Shown piece by piece: positions 10,433 to 20,331 of a stretch of 32,441 nt of DNA (within the stretch, counting starts at the first letter, position 1; the number at the start of each line of letters is the position of its first letter). The position numbers were made by a program, and so were the translations under genes. This stretch comes from Paramacrobiotus richtersi (taxonomy: Eukaryota; Tardigrada; Eutardigrada; Parachela; Macrobiotidae), in contig JAQGAU010000268.1 in NCBI GenBank assembly GCA_034698045.1, positions 1 to 32,441 of the forward strand. Direction: 5' to 3'. The notes under the pieces were generated by a model, which was not told where the DNA came from, ran no database searches, and was given only the letters and a program-made list of their open reading frames with translations.

Positions 10433-11735
10433 ACAATGTGTCACGGATTGTTGTTTTGTGTAAATGTTTTTGCTTCTTGTATAAATGATCAATATGTATT
10501 ATGAACAACACACTACACCCAAACCAGTACTATCGCCTAGGTGCGCCTTACATAATGAAATTCTCACGAACCTTTTGCTGTTCTCTTTATTCATCAAAAT
10601 GTGCATACAGTACGAGCGCTCCAGCACGAACTTTGTTTCTAAATCGTTACAGTTTGCATTGCTTATAGAAAAGATATCGCAACACTTCATAGTACAAATT
10701 AACAAGTTGAAATTCCGTTAAGTAGAGCGTACTTTTACTTCAGAGGCAGAGCATACCAGACCAGTACTTTAATGCTATGTAACACGCTGCGGTAAATATG
10801 ACTTCGCAGTGCCTTACTTGTACAGACAGCATTCGACATAGCAGGGCATGTGCGTTACAAATTTCCAAGTGTTCGACCGATTTATAAATTACTCCTTGGA
10901 CAGACATTTAGGAAAATGACAAAGAGCAGATGACTTCCCGCGCTTCGCTGCTACTTGTAGGTGCAAAGGCGGAGCTTCTGCCTTGAACACATCAGGGCCT
11001 TATATGTGACGAGTTAAACCCGCCCTCCTAGCACATTTGCACATGCTCGATTTATTACATCGCCTGTGCGTTTTCCCATTGCCTTACGCTTAAACTATCC
11101 ATGTCTGAGAAGAGCACTGGCACCAGCCGTATCGACCCGACTAAATCAAATTCATTTCGAATCTCAGTTTTTCGTTTTCCTGTATGAAGAATGCCCTACA
11201 AACCATTTACTTTTTCCAGTCTGGTCTTTAAAACCGATCGATCGTATGTAGTTTTATTTGTCAACATCTGGAAATCATATTCTGGCCTGAGTACCCGGCT
11301 GTCTGTTAGCACAGCAGCAACGAAACGCCTGTTTCTGCGTGCTGACGGTTCGATCGGGTTCGAGGCCGCATTGTCCCGATTATCTTGTTGATTTATGTTT
11401 GGATTATCTTAATGATTTATTGCAAGTTAGAACAAGATTTGCCTGCAGGTTCCAGCAGAATTTGGCTAGGACAGAAATTAAGAGAAACAACTATGATGAG
11501 AAATCATACACGGCAGTCTGCACTTTAAGCGCTTTGACTGTTTAATTTTTTTCAATATTTTATATCACTTCGTTTTTTGCAGTTAAACAATAGCTCTGAA
11601 GCCGGGAATCAAGGCTATTTTTAATTTCAGTTGTCTGCTGGCTATCTACCTAATTGCACAGAAATAGTCTTTAATCAGGATAATCTTTTACTTGGTCGTT
11701 TCTTGTGCCGGAATGCCAGGCTAATGATTTAGTGA
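10433..11735. other. Intergenic region before the FBXO21-like locus
   Basis: AT-rich sequence with several short overlapping ORFs and no recognisable protein. If the FBXO21-like locus has an upstream coding exon with its ATG, it should lie here, but I could not identify it. Confidence 0.35.
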
Positions 11736-14031
11736 ATCTTTCACGTGTTTACCGAGGAACTAGAATATCCTATCTTTGACCTAAACCGAACGGCCACATC
11801 GGGGTCTACAACACAGACCGGACTGCTTGGATTGCCGTGGGAAATCGTGGAACGAATTCTTTTGCAAGAGACCTTGACCTTCCGTGACGTGGTGTCGATG
11901 TTGCGCGTACTGGCACCGCCCCATCAAACAGCCCGCGAATATATCGCAGCATTAACCGGTTCAGAACGCTGGTGGTTGACGAAGTTCCGCTCACTTCACC
12001 CGAACTTGTACCCCGTCCTCCTTAAGTACGAATCAAATGACAAGCCGCTTAGCTGGTATAATATGCTGCAGACACGCTACGAAGCTCGCCGAGAGCTGGT
12101 CCCACGAATGAAAGCGTTCCGGGAGAAGTGCATGGACGAAAACATTGCCATGCACCAGATCCAAGAATCCACCACACTGCAAACTTGCACACCGCTGATG
12201 TCCTCAGGAAGTCCGGGTGATATCTCAAGTCTAGCTGCAACAGTTGCGAACATGGTCGAATGACACCAGACGACCTCCACACAGGTGGATCTCAGTGCTC
12301 TCGGCGGACCAGAGAATAATCCTAGCCACATTTTATCAACCGCCTTCGTACTGGTTGGCGCGAGCGCTCTAGCGGACGACACAACAGACAGCGAGCGTCA
12401 TTATCTCTGCAGCGAAAGGGCCGTTCGTTGCCTGATGATCGAGGCCAGGATGGACTTGTGCCATACCGAAGAACGTTGGATACTGGTGGACGCCATCCGC
12501 GAATACTTGCGACAACCAGGTACAAACCTTACGTAACTCCTATCATCAACCATCCTTTCTGCCTGATAATCATGATAAATGAACAGGTAAGTCGGTCGGT
12601 GAAAGGCGCTACGCCCATCACAGCATGAAGCTGTGCCAGACCGCAGCGTGCTTCTTTCAGTGGGCAACCCTCAACGTCGACGAGGCATTCTTAACCGTTC
12701 TGGAAAGTTTTATGCCAGGAGTTCGCGCAGCATACAACAATCCTCACGAGCAGTTTTACTGGTTGGTGACCTTTCTGCAGGCCGTTTATTGCGCCCAGGT
12801 CGGTGTGATCGAACGGTTCTACAGTGACGCCTGGAAGGCCATGGCTGAGCTGCAAAATCAAATTGCGAGGAAGCGCGCTTGTTCGAGCGGTCGCCAGTTT
12901 TTGATGGGTTCGATCGCTTGTATCAGTAGAAAGCTACAAACGCTGGATGCCCTTTTGTTTATCGATGAACTGGCAGCTGCATGTGCCTTTACCTGTAACT
13001 TTCCCTACTTGTCGCCCCGCACCTTTCCGCCCGTGTCGACCTTTTACTACTTGGCCAATGTGCTGCTAACAAATAGAGATACCGTGGTGACCTTACAGCG
13101 ACTCCAGCTGAACATGATGTTGGGAGAGAAGGAGAATAACTTACCATACAGTCCGAACTCCTCCTTCCCTGCATTCGACTGGAGGGAATCGACTATTTCT
13201 GCCTGCCACAGCGACAAGGCGCGGAGTCCGTTGAAATGTTTATGGACCTTACGCATTTGGCAGAGGCGTTACATCGACGGCTCTTCAACGGCGAGTATCC
13301 AAATGTTGGCGTGGTTAAAGAAGTGAAGATAACCGGTACTTTGGAGCGCAGCCTCATGCAAGGATCATCTAGAGCACTACGTAAGGACCGGTATGTCGGA
13401 CACCCACCTCGCACATATCAAAGAACAATCCCAGTCATACGGCGGGACATTGATCAAACACTTCTGCCAAGTAGTCTGCGATTTCTCCAAAGCGAATACC
13501 TTACTATCCATCAACGCCCCGGGAGGCTTGTCGGAGGATTCCTTCTGGACAACACCCTACTAGGCGGCCGCACGTGCACCCTGCCCCGCCTTGCAACATT
13601 TCGATGAGGGCCTCCCAGTTGGTACGGTAGTGCGCGTCAAGTATCGCTTATCGGTACCCAGTGTCGAAGGTGTGGAGCATCTGGCGGTGATTGTCGGCTG
13701 GAATGTGCCGAACAACTTCCTGGGACCCGTTGGGTGCGCGTCGCCGTTCCCTGCCGGCGTCGAGTGGGTTTGCTACAGTTTGCTGTGCTTGGACGAGCCT
13801 CATCCAAGCGACACCGATAGTGAACCGGACTCAGCTCGCCTCGCTGAAAGAATCACCGCTGTGACAGGCATTCCCGACAATATTCTGGATAATTTCAAGG
13901 ATGGTTCAATCTTGTGGAGTTATTTCGACAGCTTTGACGGCGTGTTCTTTATTCCGCAACCCGCCCTACAGGCCACGTATCCCGATGATTGCAACAGAAA
14001 ACAGACCATTCGACAGCGGCTTCACTCATAA
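11736..14031 (+). pseudogene. FBXO21-like F-box / YccV-domain gene, interrupted (likely pseudogene)
   Basis: In FBXO21 an F-box recruits SKP1 in an SCF ubiquitin ligase, followed by a SirB1/transglutaminase-like region and a YccV-like (HspQ) domain. All parts are visible. The F-box core L-P-W-E-I-V-E-R-I-L lies at about 11832-11861, and W-W-L-T-K-F-R then matches the family's W-K-E-x-F. A probable 127-bp intron (12520-12646, acceptor GACCGCAG) joins Y-L-R-Q-P to C-F-F-Q-W. A middle region runs to about 13180. The YccV part has V-G-T-V-V-R-V-K-Y and H-L-A-V-I-V-G-W-N (about 13615-13710), and the C-terminus has F-I-P-Q-P-A-L-Q-A-T-Y-P-D-D (about 13950-13992), close to vertebrate FBXO21. The reading is broken by TGA at 12261-12263, a frame change near 13140-13190, another between 13330 and 13400, and TAG at 13561-13563. 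No ATG precedes the F-box. It is either a decayed gene or a gene with sequence errors. Confidence 0.7.
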
Positions 14032-15190
14032 CCAGCGGACAGCTGACCTGAAGTTAATTGCCCTGCTAATTGCATGTATCAAGATCAAGGGTAGATAAAG
14101 AGAGAACAGGTGAACACGTATCAGTAAAGGTACGACATACACGACGATCATTTTACACGCCATAATATTATTCAAGCAGCGCCCGTTTTAATGGAAGTTT
14201 TGCAACACAACATTCTGAAATGCAGATATGTATAAAACAACAAATTAAGGCGCTACTTGTTCTTAGTATTATCGTTATACAATGCATGTAACCCGCTTCC
14301 TGCTACTGGTATCATGTGTAGCAATGGAATTTACAGGTGACTAAACGTTATAGAAGAATAGCAAGAGCAGAACACTTAACTACAGACGATATCGACGATG
14401 ACCAGAAGCGCGCCGCACGCACAAAGGACACATCCAGCACGCATAAGCGACTGGGTGTGTTTGCTAAGCAATTCCGCAGTTGGTGTCGACATCGTGCATC
14501 GTCTGTTGTGCTCGTGTATTGTCACATCAAAACAACGCAAATACGAAGACAATCTCAAAACGAATACAAGAACTTAAGTCACGAAATCTGGATATAATGG
14601 TTATCCGCTTGGTACACGTCTGTTTAAACAGCGTGGAGCAAAGTTTTACTGTGGCATATACGGATCTCGTCCAGTTGACTTTTCTTCACACCCGTTCACT
14701 TGTCAGTGCATGAGTGCACTGGACGGGTTTGAAACTAAACCAGAAATGCAAATATACCGAGTCGCCAGTTCTACCGCCCTTGTATGATAGCGCACTGGGT
14801 TAGCGCTTGCTGCTGAACTGCTTGCGTGAGGAATACATACGAGACACTGCCGAATCATACCAATACGATCTACTGAAATTGTTTAGTATTTCGCATTTTT
14901 TTTATTCTGTACCAAATATCAACGGTGAACCGTTATGAAAATTGGCAAAGGGGATGATGATTCATCAGTTTAGTGGTGTGAGATAATAACGACAAATTTT
15001 GCAAATATTTACGTATTTTGCAAATATTTGGTACTGAATAAACAATGCCCAATACTGAACAGTTTTAGTAGATTCGATTGGTTCAGTTCGCGTACACGTG
15101 TATGTCCTAATATTACACTTGCCCAGCAAGGAAAACGTCCTGTACGAGCTGCTGTTTTGGCCACCGAGCAGCCAGATTCTGGAACATGGC
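14032..15190. other. Intergenic region between the FBXO21-like locus and the GPCR cluster
   Basis: No clear gene. It contains the weak secreted-peptide candidate at 14282-14597, and at its right end it joins sequence that is duplicated near 18650. Confidence 0.35.
14282..14597 (+). CDS. Weak candidate for a small secreted, dibasic-rich peptide precursor
   Basis: ATG at 14282 starts M-H-V-T-R-F-L-L-L-V-S-C-V-A, a signal-peptide-like stretch that stops after 19 codons. Overlapping it in another frame, an 86-codon open stretch (from 14337, directly after TTTACAG) is strongly hydrophilic. It carries K-R pairs that could be prohormone cleavage sites, and a K-Q-F-R-S-W-C segment. Joining the two frames would need a 28-nt GT-AG intron (14309-14336), shorter than animal introns normally are, or an unseen upstream exon. 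It is probably a chance arrangement, recorded because both halves look non-random. Confidence 0.12.
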
Positions 15191-15268
15191 TCTGCCTGCG
15201 CAAAGCCTGGAAGTTTAGTGTCAGATCTTGCAGTTGCACATAGGCCAACAGACAGCAATATTCTAATC

Positions 15269-15757
15269 GACCGAAGCGAAGCGAAGGTCATGTATACTCA
15301 ACTTAAATGGAGTTCGATGTCTGTCTGTCCTTCTGTCGGTCGGTCATTATTTTTATTTTCTTTTATTTAACATTAAAATATGATATTTATTGTTATTATT
15401 GTTTATTAACTTTTTTCTTTCTTTCGTTATTTATCTTTAATTAAAGTTTATTATTTCTTTGAAATGTGTTATTTATTTAATTTTAGTTATTCAAACGCAT
15501 TGTAAACAAAATAACCTTTTTTGTGAAACACGCGGCATGCCCACTATGCAACGAAATATTATCCTGCCCTCGTCGAATTTTATTGCCGAAAATTAACGAA
15601 ACAAACCATTTCCTTAATCAGATCGGTAAATACCAGTTTTTGGCTCAAAATTCATATGTCTTCTGGTACAGGGCTGGTGGATTAGGTAAGTCCATGATAA
15701 TGTTCTAAATTGCTTCAACCCATGTTGCCCTATGTACGGACTTCCTTCGCTTCGGTC
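15269..15757. mobile_element. MITE-like insertion with 13-bp inverted ends, upstream of GPCR copy 1
   Basis: The 13-bp ends at 15269-15281 and 15745-15757 are exact reverse complements. The interior has a run of GTCT/GTCC/GTCGG units (about 15320-15345) and a very AT-rich stretch (15350-15480). It also holds a small ORF (15526-15704) with a C-P-L-C motif that runs into GGTAAGT. Comparison with the homologous region upstream of GPCR copy 2 (about 18650-18760) shows that 15280 to about 16020 is extra in copy 1. So this element is part, perhaps not all, of an insertion. Confidence 0.4.
15526..15720 (+). CDS. Small ORF inside the inserted segment, unknown
   Basis: The frame begins with GTG at 15523 and has no ATG near its start. 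It encodes A-A-C-P-L-C-N-E-I-L-S-C-P-R-R followed by a polar stretch ending Y-R-A-G-G-L-G at a GGTAAGT that could be a phase-1 splice donor. It may be an exon remnant carried by the insertion. I do not recognise it. Confidence 0.12.
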
Positions 15758-15957
15758 ATTCAGTTCCCGCAATCAGCGAGTGCACTTTCCTAGTAATAAT
15801 AATAGTATCATTATTATTTTACTGCAGTAGCAAAAACCTTAGTGAAGGCACTGATATCAGAACAAAGTCATGCGGACTGGATATTGGAAATGTTTTGAAT
15901 TTTATAATTTTTTTTTCGATTTTCGGAATATGACTCAGATAAACCTTTAACTTAATC

Positions 15958-16015
15958 ACGGTGGGAAGCGAACCCACGCTATACGATCTTAGGACTATAC
16001 TCAGCAGTCTAACGG
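15958..16015 (-). ncRNA. tRNA-like 3' half (tRNA pseudogene or tRNA-derived SINE fragment)
   Basis: On the minus strand, 15961-15977 forms a perfect 5-bp T-arm (GTGGG/CCCAC) with a 7-nt TTCGCTT loop. It differs from the normal T-loop by C instead of A at the conserved position 58. Upstream of it (15989-16012) is an anticodon-arm-like stem, with a class II type gap between the two. I find no matching D-arm or complete acceptor stem. It lies at the right edge of the segment inserted upstream of GPCR copy 1, consistent with a tRNA-derived retroposon. Confidence 0.3.
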
Positions 16016-16029
16016 TATTTTCCCAAAGC

Positions 16030-16270
16030 CAGTTCCGACACAAACATTAATTTGCCAACGGAAGTTCTAATGCCATGAGAGGCACGGAAACCGTGCTGGG
16101 CTGCCATTGCTTGTGTGATTTGCATATGATATGCATATCAGATGAGCTACAGTTACAGCGGCATATAATTTCGGTACAGACAGAACGCAAAGGTAAAAGT
16201 ATTTCTATCAAACATCGCAACAACGTCGATCGCCGATGCCACGTCTGTTCGTGCCCTGCTTCCAGGTTTT
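16030..16270. repeat. Upstream part of segmental duplication (copy 1)
   Basis: This block aligns with about 18738-19060 ahead of GPCR copy 2. Shared features include ACACAAACA, CAACGGAAGTTCT and the GATATGCATAT stretch. The duplication that made the GPCR pair therefore included more than 1 kb of 5' flank. Any shared promoter should be here, but no clear TATA box is seen. Confidence 0.6.
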
Positions 16271-16345
16271 AACCAAGTTTTTGACTTCGGCTCCGTCCAT
16301 CGGTAATCACCGGTAGTCAATGCGACTGATATAAAAAGACACCGC

Positions 16346-17495
16346 ATGAGTATGAAGAACTTTACCACCTTGGACCCGAGCAAAGCCACAGTTCCCGGTG
16401 GCTGGAGCGACCAAGAAAGTCTCCGCGTCTCCTTCGGCATCATCCAGCTAATCCTCAACCTCAGCCTGCTTCCCTCCATCCGCATTTTCCGGGCCCTTCG
16501 TAACGCTTTCACCGCTTATGTCGGCGCGGTCTTTACAGCCAAACTGACCTACGTTAGCGTCGAGTGTCTCATTGGCCTTATCCGGAACATATACTCGGAG
16601 CTTTCCCTTTCGGCTTTACTCTGCACTTTCCATCTGCACACGGTGTATGTTTTCGCCTTTGTGCGGTTGCATATGCGCGCATTGATCACGATTAGTGGGG
16701 TTTGGGTCATTCAGTTTCTGATACACAACGGGAATGTCTATTCGAACAGGATCGCTTATTTGGTTTGCTTGGGTAAATATAATTGCCAAACCAGTAACGT
16801 TTCGTATAACATTTCATGCACAGTGGGTGGATTTACGTCAACGTCTAGAGCTTTTTTTAAATTCACAAACCTCTAGCAGTAGCTTTCGAGAAAAGCGTAA
16901 TGCTAATGAATTGCAGCTGCGAGCAAATGTCTACTCAGAAAAGTATGGATTTCTGATAATTTATGCATACCTGGCCGAAGGTCACTGTATGTTTTCGCAG
17001 GAACTGTCCTTTACCTCCACATGTTGATCATTCCCTTACTGACAATTGATATGCTGCCACCTTCCCGGATTAACGTCCAGTTGTGGTCCAGCGTCGGATC
17101 GATCTCAGCTCTTGTTTATCTACGAACTCGTCGTCCAGTTCATCGCCGATGACCTTTTGATCATCGTCATCATTGGCGTCTACCCTGTCCTTTACTACAA
17201 ACGCTTGCGGGTCAATAGGCACACGGAAGGTAACCCCGCTGACAGCGACTCGGGATCCTTTCTGCTCTTGGCGCTTTTAACATCGGGGATTGTCGTGACA
17301 CGAACATCGACGCCAGCTACTCTGTTTACGACCATGATGCACTTTATGACAGATTACTCGAAGTCCGGATTCCAGAGGGCTGCGTTGGCGTTATCCTCGT
17401 TATTGCCGGTGATAGATCCGACTGTGTGTTGGTCTGAGTCTGGGACGGGTGAACAATTTCCTAGTAAAGATGATGAAAGGGACGAAAGGAAATAG
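16346..17495 (+). pseudogene. Class A GPCR-like copy 1 (two exons, frameshifted)
   Basis: Exon 1, 16346-16772 (142 codons plus one base), is open and encodes TM1 to TM4 of a rhodopsin-like receptor. A GTAAAT donor at 16773 opens a 228-bp phase-1 intron ending TTTTCGCAG (17000). Exon 2 (17001 to about 17495) starts G-T-V-L-Y and covers TM5 to TM7. It departs from copy 2 by a 5-nt deletion near 17053 and a 1-nt insertion near 17425, so the protein is shifted within TM5 and again after P-V-I-D-P in TM7. The cytoplasmic end of TM3, N-R-I-W in copy 2, is G-V-W here, which loses the key Arg. The loss of this Arg together with two frameshifts points to a dead gene rather than sequencing error alone. 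The open stretch 17046-17495 is the shifted reading. Confidence 0.75.
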
Positions 17496-18540
17496 GATGA
17501 ATCGGTCGGTTGGTGACCTTGGATCGTGAGCCGGATATAGGCTGTAATTTCTGTAGACTTCTCTCCTGAAAAGTTCGTTTTATTGTCATTATGTATACCG
17601 TATTCCAGATGGTACCACTTTTTCTTCCTACGTTAAACAAACGTGTCGCATAAAGCTGCTAAAGTTTCTGTTAAAGCTGGCTACTAAAACGAGCTAATCT
17701 GATGCGTCTCGAATTTAGATACGGTACACGGGCGTGGCCAAACAAAGATACGGTTCGCAAAACCACCTCATGGGGTGGCTTCGCGAGCCGTATCTTCGTT
17801 TAGCCACGCCCGCGTATCAAATCCAGATTTGTTTCGAATTCGAGACCCACCCTAAGTAAATTACAATCAGGTTACGTTTTCATCAGAATCTCACCAAGAT
17901 CTGAGCGCAGAATTTTGCGTTTAGACGTTGTTATTTCTTAAACTAAAGCGCTAAGCTAATCGGAATATTGTACTTGTAGCGCATACATCACGCCATAACA
18001 TCGACCTTTTATACGGTAGTCTTGCGAAGTCATAGAAGTCGCGCAGTCAGCTCCGCCAATGAGTCGAGCGTATAATATCAAGTGTGCGATCGGGGAAATC
18101 GTTCTATTGGCTAACATAGATCACAGGGCGGCATTTCTGCATCCACTGATATCTTTCAGACGGTTTAAAATTTGATACGTCGCTGTGCCGCGAACTGACC
18201 GATTCAGACCGAACCACTGCCTGCTGTACGTGGGGTTTGCTATATGTTCTTGGTCTGACGTTGTTTTCCGGAGTCTGTACCGTGCTGTGTGTTGATAGGA
18301 AAGTGTCTGATGCTAGAGCGTTTTCGAACGTTTGCGCTGGACGTTCAATATTAAACTGCTACTACTGCGTCTGAAACATCTGTATACAAAATCATAACCT
18401 TCTCCAACGAAATCTACGCTACTCAATAATTATGAGGTATGGTAGGATTATTTCTTGTCCACACTTCAGGATAAAAACAGGCATAATCAAAGTATCTACT
18501 GTAGGCGAAGTAGCTGTACATGAAGCAGACGGTCGGGTTT
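17496..18540. other. Intergenic region between GPCR copies 1 and 2
   Basis: The left end (to about 17570) still aligns with the 3' end of GPCR copy 2. The rest holds the fold-back element at 17706-17846 and no gene that I can support. Confidence 0.4.
17706..17846. mobile_element. Fold-back (MITE-like) element of about 140 bp
   Basis: The outer ends GTCTCGAATT and its inverse (ending at 17846) flank long inner arms (about 17718-17766 and 17772-17816). These are reverse complements apart from one short indel and about five differences, all transitions. The centre is only a few bases. The whole element folds on itself, as expected of a small non-autonomous DNA transposon. No ORF is present. The transition-only differences suggest an old perfect palindrome decaying by point mutation. 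Confidence 0.65.
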
Positions 18541-18541
18541 G

Positions 18542-18609
18542 TTCCAGAAAATAATTCTGGAACATACTTAGTTTGTTCGTTTTTGTTCAAGAAAATAATA
18601 ATTCTAGAA
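18542..18609. promoter_or_regulatory. Cluster of four TTCnnGAA motifs (heat-shock-element-like)
   Basis: Two direct repeats of about 33 bp (from 18541 and 18585) each hold a pair of TTCnnGAA palindromes: 18542-18549, 18555-18562, 18586-18593 and 18602-18609. TTCnnGAA is the core of the heat-shock factor site, but the spacing between pairs (5 and 8 nt) is not the contiguous 5-bp array of a strong element. The motifs may be coincidental hairpins of a small repeat. The cluster lies about 500 bp before GPCR copy 2. Confidence 0.3.
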
Positions 18610-18737
18610 TATACTTAGTCAACTGGGTTATCTGCGGTGATATCTGGAATTAAGTGTCAGATGTGGCAGTTGCACTTCACAGTTTACAGACAGCAAATAC
18701 TCAATCAATCTAACGATACCAAAGCTAATTCAGACAC

Positions 18738-19060
18738 AAACACTGATTTGTCAACGGAAGTTCTCATCGTACAAGGATCACGTAGAGCGTGCTGAAGTGA
18801 CAGTCCTCCTTGTGTGGGTTGCATACGATATGCATATTTTATGCGCTGTAATTACAGCCGTCCATAAGTTCGGTTCGAGAATGCAAAAACATGATATAAT
18901 TATTCCGATTGTGCATCATAGTCTTGTCATCACCTACGCCATGATTGTTCGCTATTTACGTCCTTCTTATTCCGAGAATCCGACACTGCACAATTCACGG
19001 TGGATTTTAATTTTTACGATATTCTCATCGGCTACGCTCGTCTGTCGGTGCCGGTAGCGG
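18738..19060. repeat. Upstream part of segmental duplication (copy 2)
   Basis: Homologous to 16030-16270; see that entry. It precedes GPCR copy 2 at the same distance and orientation. The open stretch 18797-19057 on the + strand has no conserved counterpart in copy 1, so it is not taken as a gene. Confidence 0.55.
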
Positions 19061-19097
19061 TAGTCATTTCGACTAAAAATAGACTGCGGTCCCCCGG

Positions 19098-20331
19098 ATG
19101 AGTTCGGGAAACCTGTCCACCTTTGAATCCACCAACGCCACAGCTCCCGTTGGCTGGAGCTACCAAGCGAGCCTCCGTGTTTTTTCGGTATAATCCAGTT
19201 TACCCTCAACGTCAGCATGCTCCTCTCTATCCTTATCCTCCGGGCCCTCCGCAATGCCTTCACTGTTTATGTCGCTGCGCTTTTTACCGCTAACTTGATA
19301 TACGTCAGCGTCGAGTATCCCCTGGACGTTATCCGGATTGTATACTTTGAGTTCTCCGTTTCGCCTTTACTCTGCACCTGCCATCTGTATATGGTTTATG
19401 TCTTCGCCGTTGTGCGGTTGCATATGCACGTATTGATCACGGTTAATCGAATCTGGGCCATTCAGTTTCCGGTGCATTACAGGAATGTCCATTCGACCAA
19501 GATCGCTTATTTGCTTTGCTTAGGTAATTACATCAGAACCATCAAAAGCTGCGTGTAGCAACTCGTAGTACATACACTGTGTGGATTTCTGGCGGTTTTA
19601 CAGTTTTATTAAATTTTGCAACCTCAAGAAATAAACCCTTAGTTTTCAAGAAAACCTTAATTGTAACAACTGAAGGAGAAGTGCGAGCTAATATCTACCC
19701 AGAAAGCATAGACTACTGCAGCTTGATTTTGTATATGTCCGTTTTGCATAGCTGACCAATGTCACTGTATGTTTTCGTAGGAACTGTCCTTTACATCCAC
19801 ATTTTGATCATTCCCTTACTGACAATCGATATGCTTTACTACCGCCTTCCCGGATTAACGTCCGACTGTGGTCTGGCCTCAGATCGATCCAAGCTCCTGT
19901 TCTTCTACGAACTCTTCGTTCAGTTTATCGCCGATGACCTTTTAATCATCGTGATCATTGGCGCCTACCCGCCTCTGTACTACAAACGCTTGCGCGCCAA
20001 CAGACACCGGACAGTCAGTCCCTCTGACAAGGCCTCCGGATCGCATCCCTTTCTGCTTTTGACGCTGCTAACACTGGGGATTGTAGTGACTTCGGCACCG
20101 GCGAGCCTGTATACGACCATGATGTACTTTGTCACAGATTACGAGAATTACTCGGGATTCCAGAAGGCTGCGTTGGTGTTGTCGTCCTTGTTGCCGGTGA
20201 TCGATCCGATCGTGTTTGGCCTGAGTTTGGGGCGGGCGAACAGTTTCCTGGAAAAGCTTGTGAAAGGGGCGAAAGGAAATACGATAGATCGACAGGTGGT
20301 TGACCTAAGTTTGGCCAGCAGGACTGCGTAA
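19098..20331 (+). pseudogene. Class A GPCR-like copy 2 (two exons, one frameshift in exon 1)
   Basis: Exon 1 is 19098-19523 and exon 2 is 19781-20331, with TAA at 20329. The phase-1 intron (257 bp, donor GTAATT, acceptor TTTTCGTAG) is at the same site as in copy 1. After the ATG the frame stays open for 31 codons, then is shifted by one missing base at a run of six T (19180-19185) relative to copy 1 and hits TAA at 19191. Downstream the correct frame is intact to the end, and exon 1 is exactly one base short of copy 1's 427 bases. If that base were present the protein would be about 325 aa. TM3 ends in N-R-I-W-A-I (DRY-like), and TM7 has L-P-V-I-D-P-I-V-F (NPxxY-like). A homopolymer error or population variant is as likely as real loss. 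The ligand is unknown. Confidence 0.72.

Noticed and set aside
12049..12382. Minus-strand ORFs of 77 and 101 aa
   Set aside because: Antisense to the FBXO21-like coding region, which shows clear family motifs on the + strand.
13151..13184. 34-nt GT-AG stretch considered as a micro-intron to repair the first frame change of the FBXO21-like gene
   Set aside because: Removing it does not put the downstream reading in the needed frame.
15320..15345. GTCT/GTCGG simple repeat considered as a separate satellite
   Set aside because: Only about 25 bp, degenerate, and already part of the inserted element.
16153..16512. 119-aa minus-strand ORF starting M-K-A-L-R-R-A-R, repeated at 18967-19263
   Set aside because: Antisense shadow of exon 1 of the duplicated GPCR genes.
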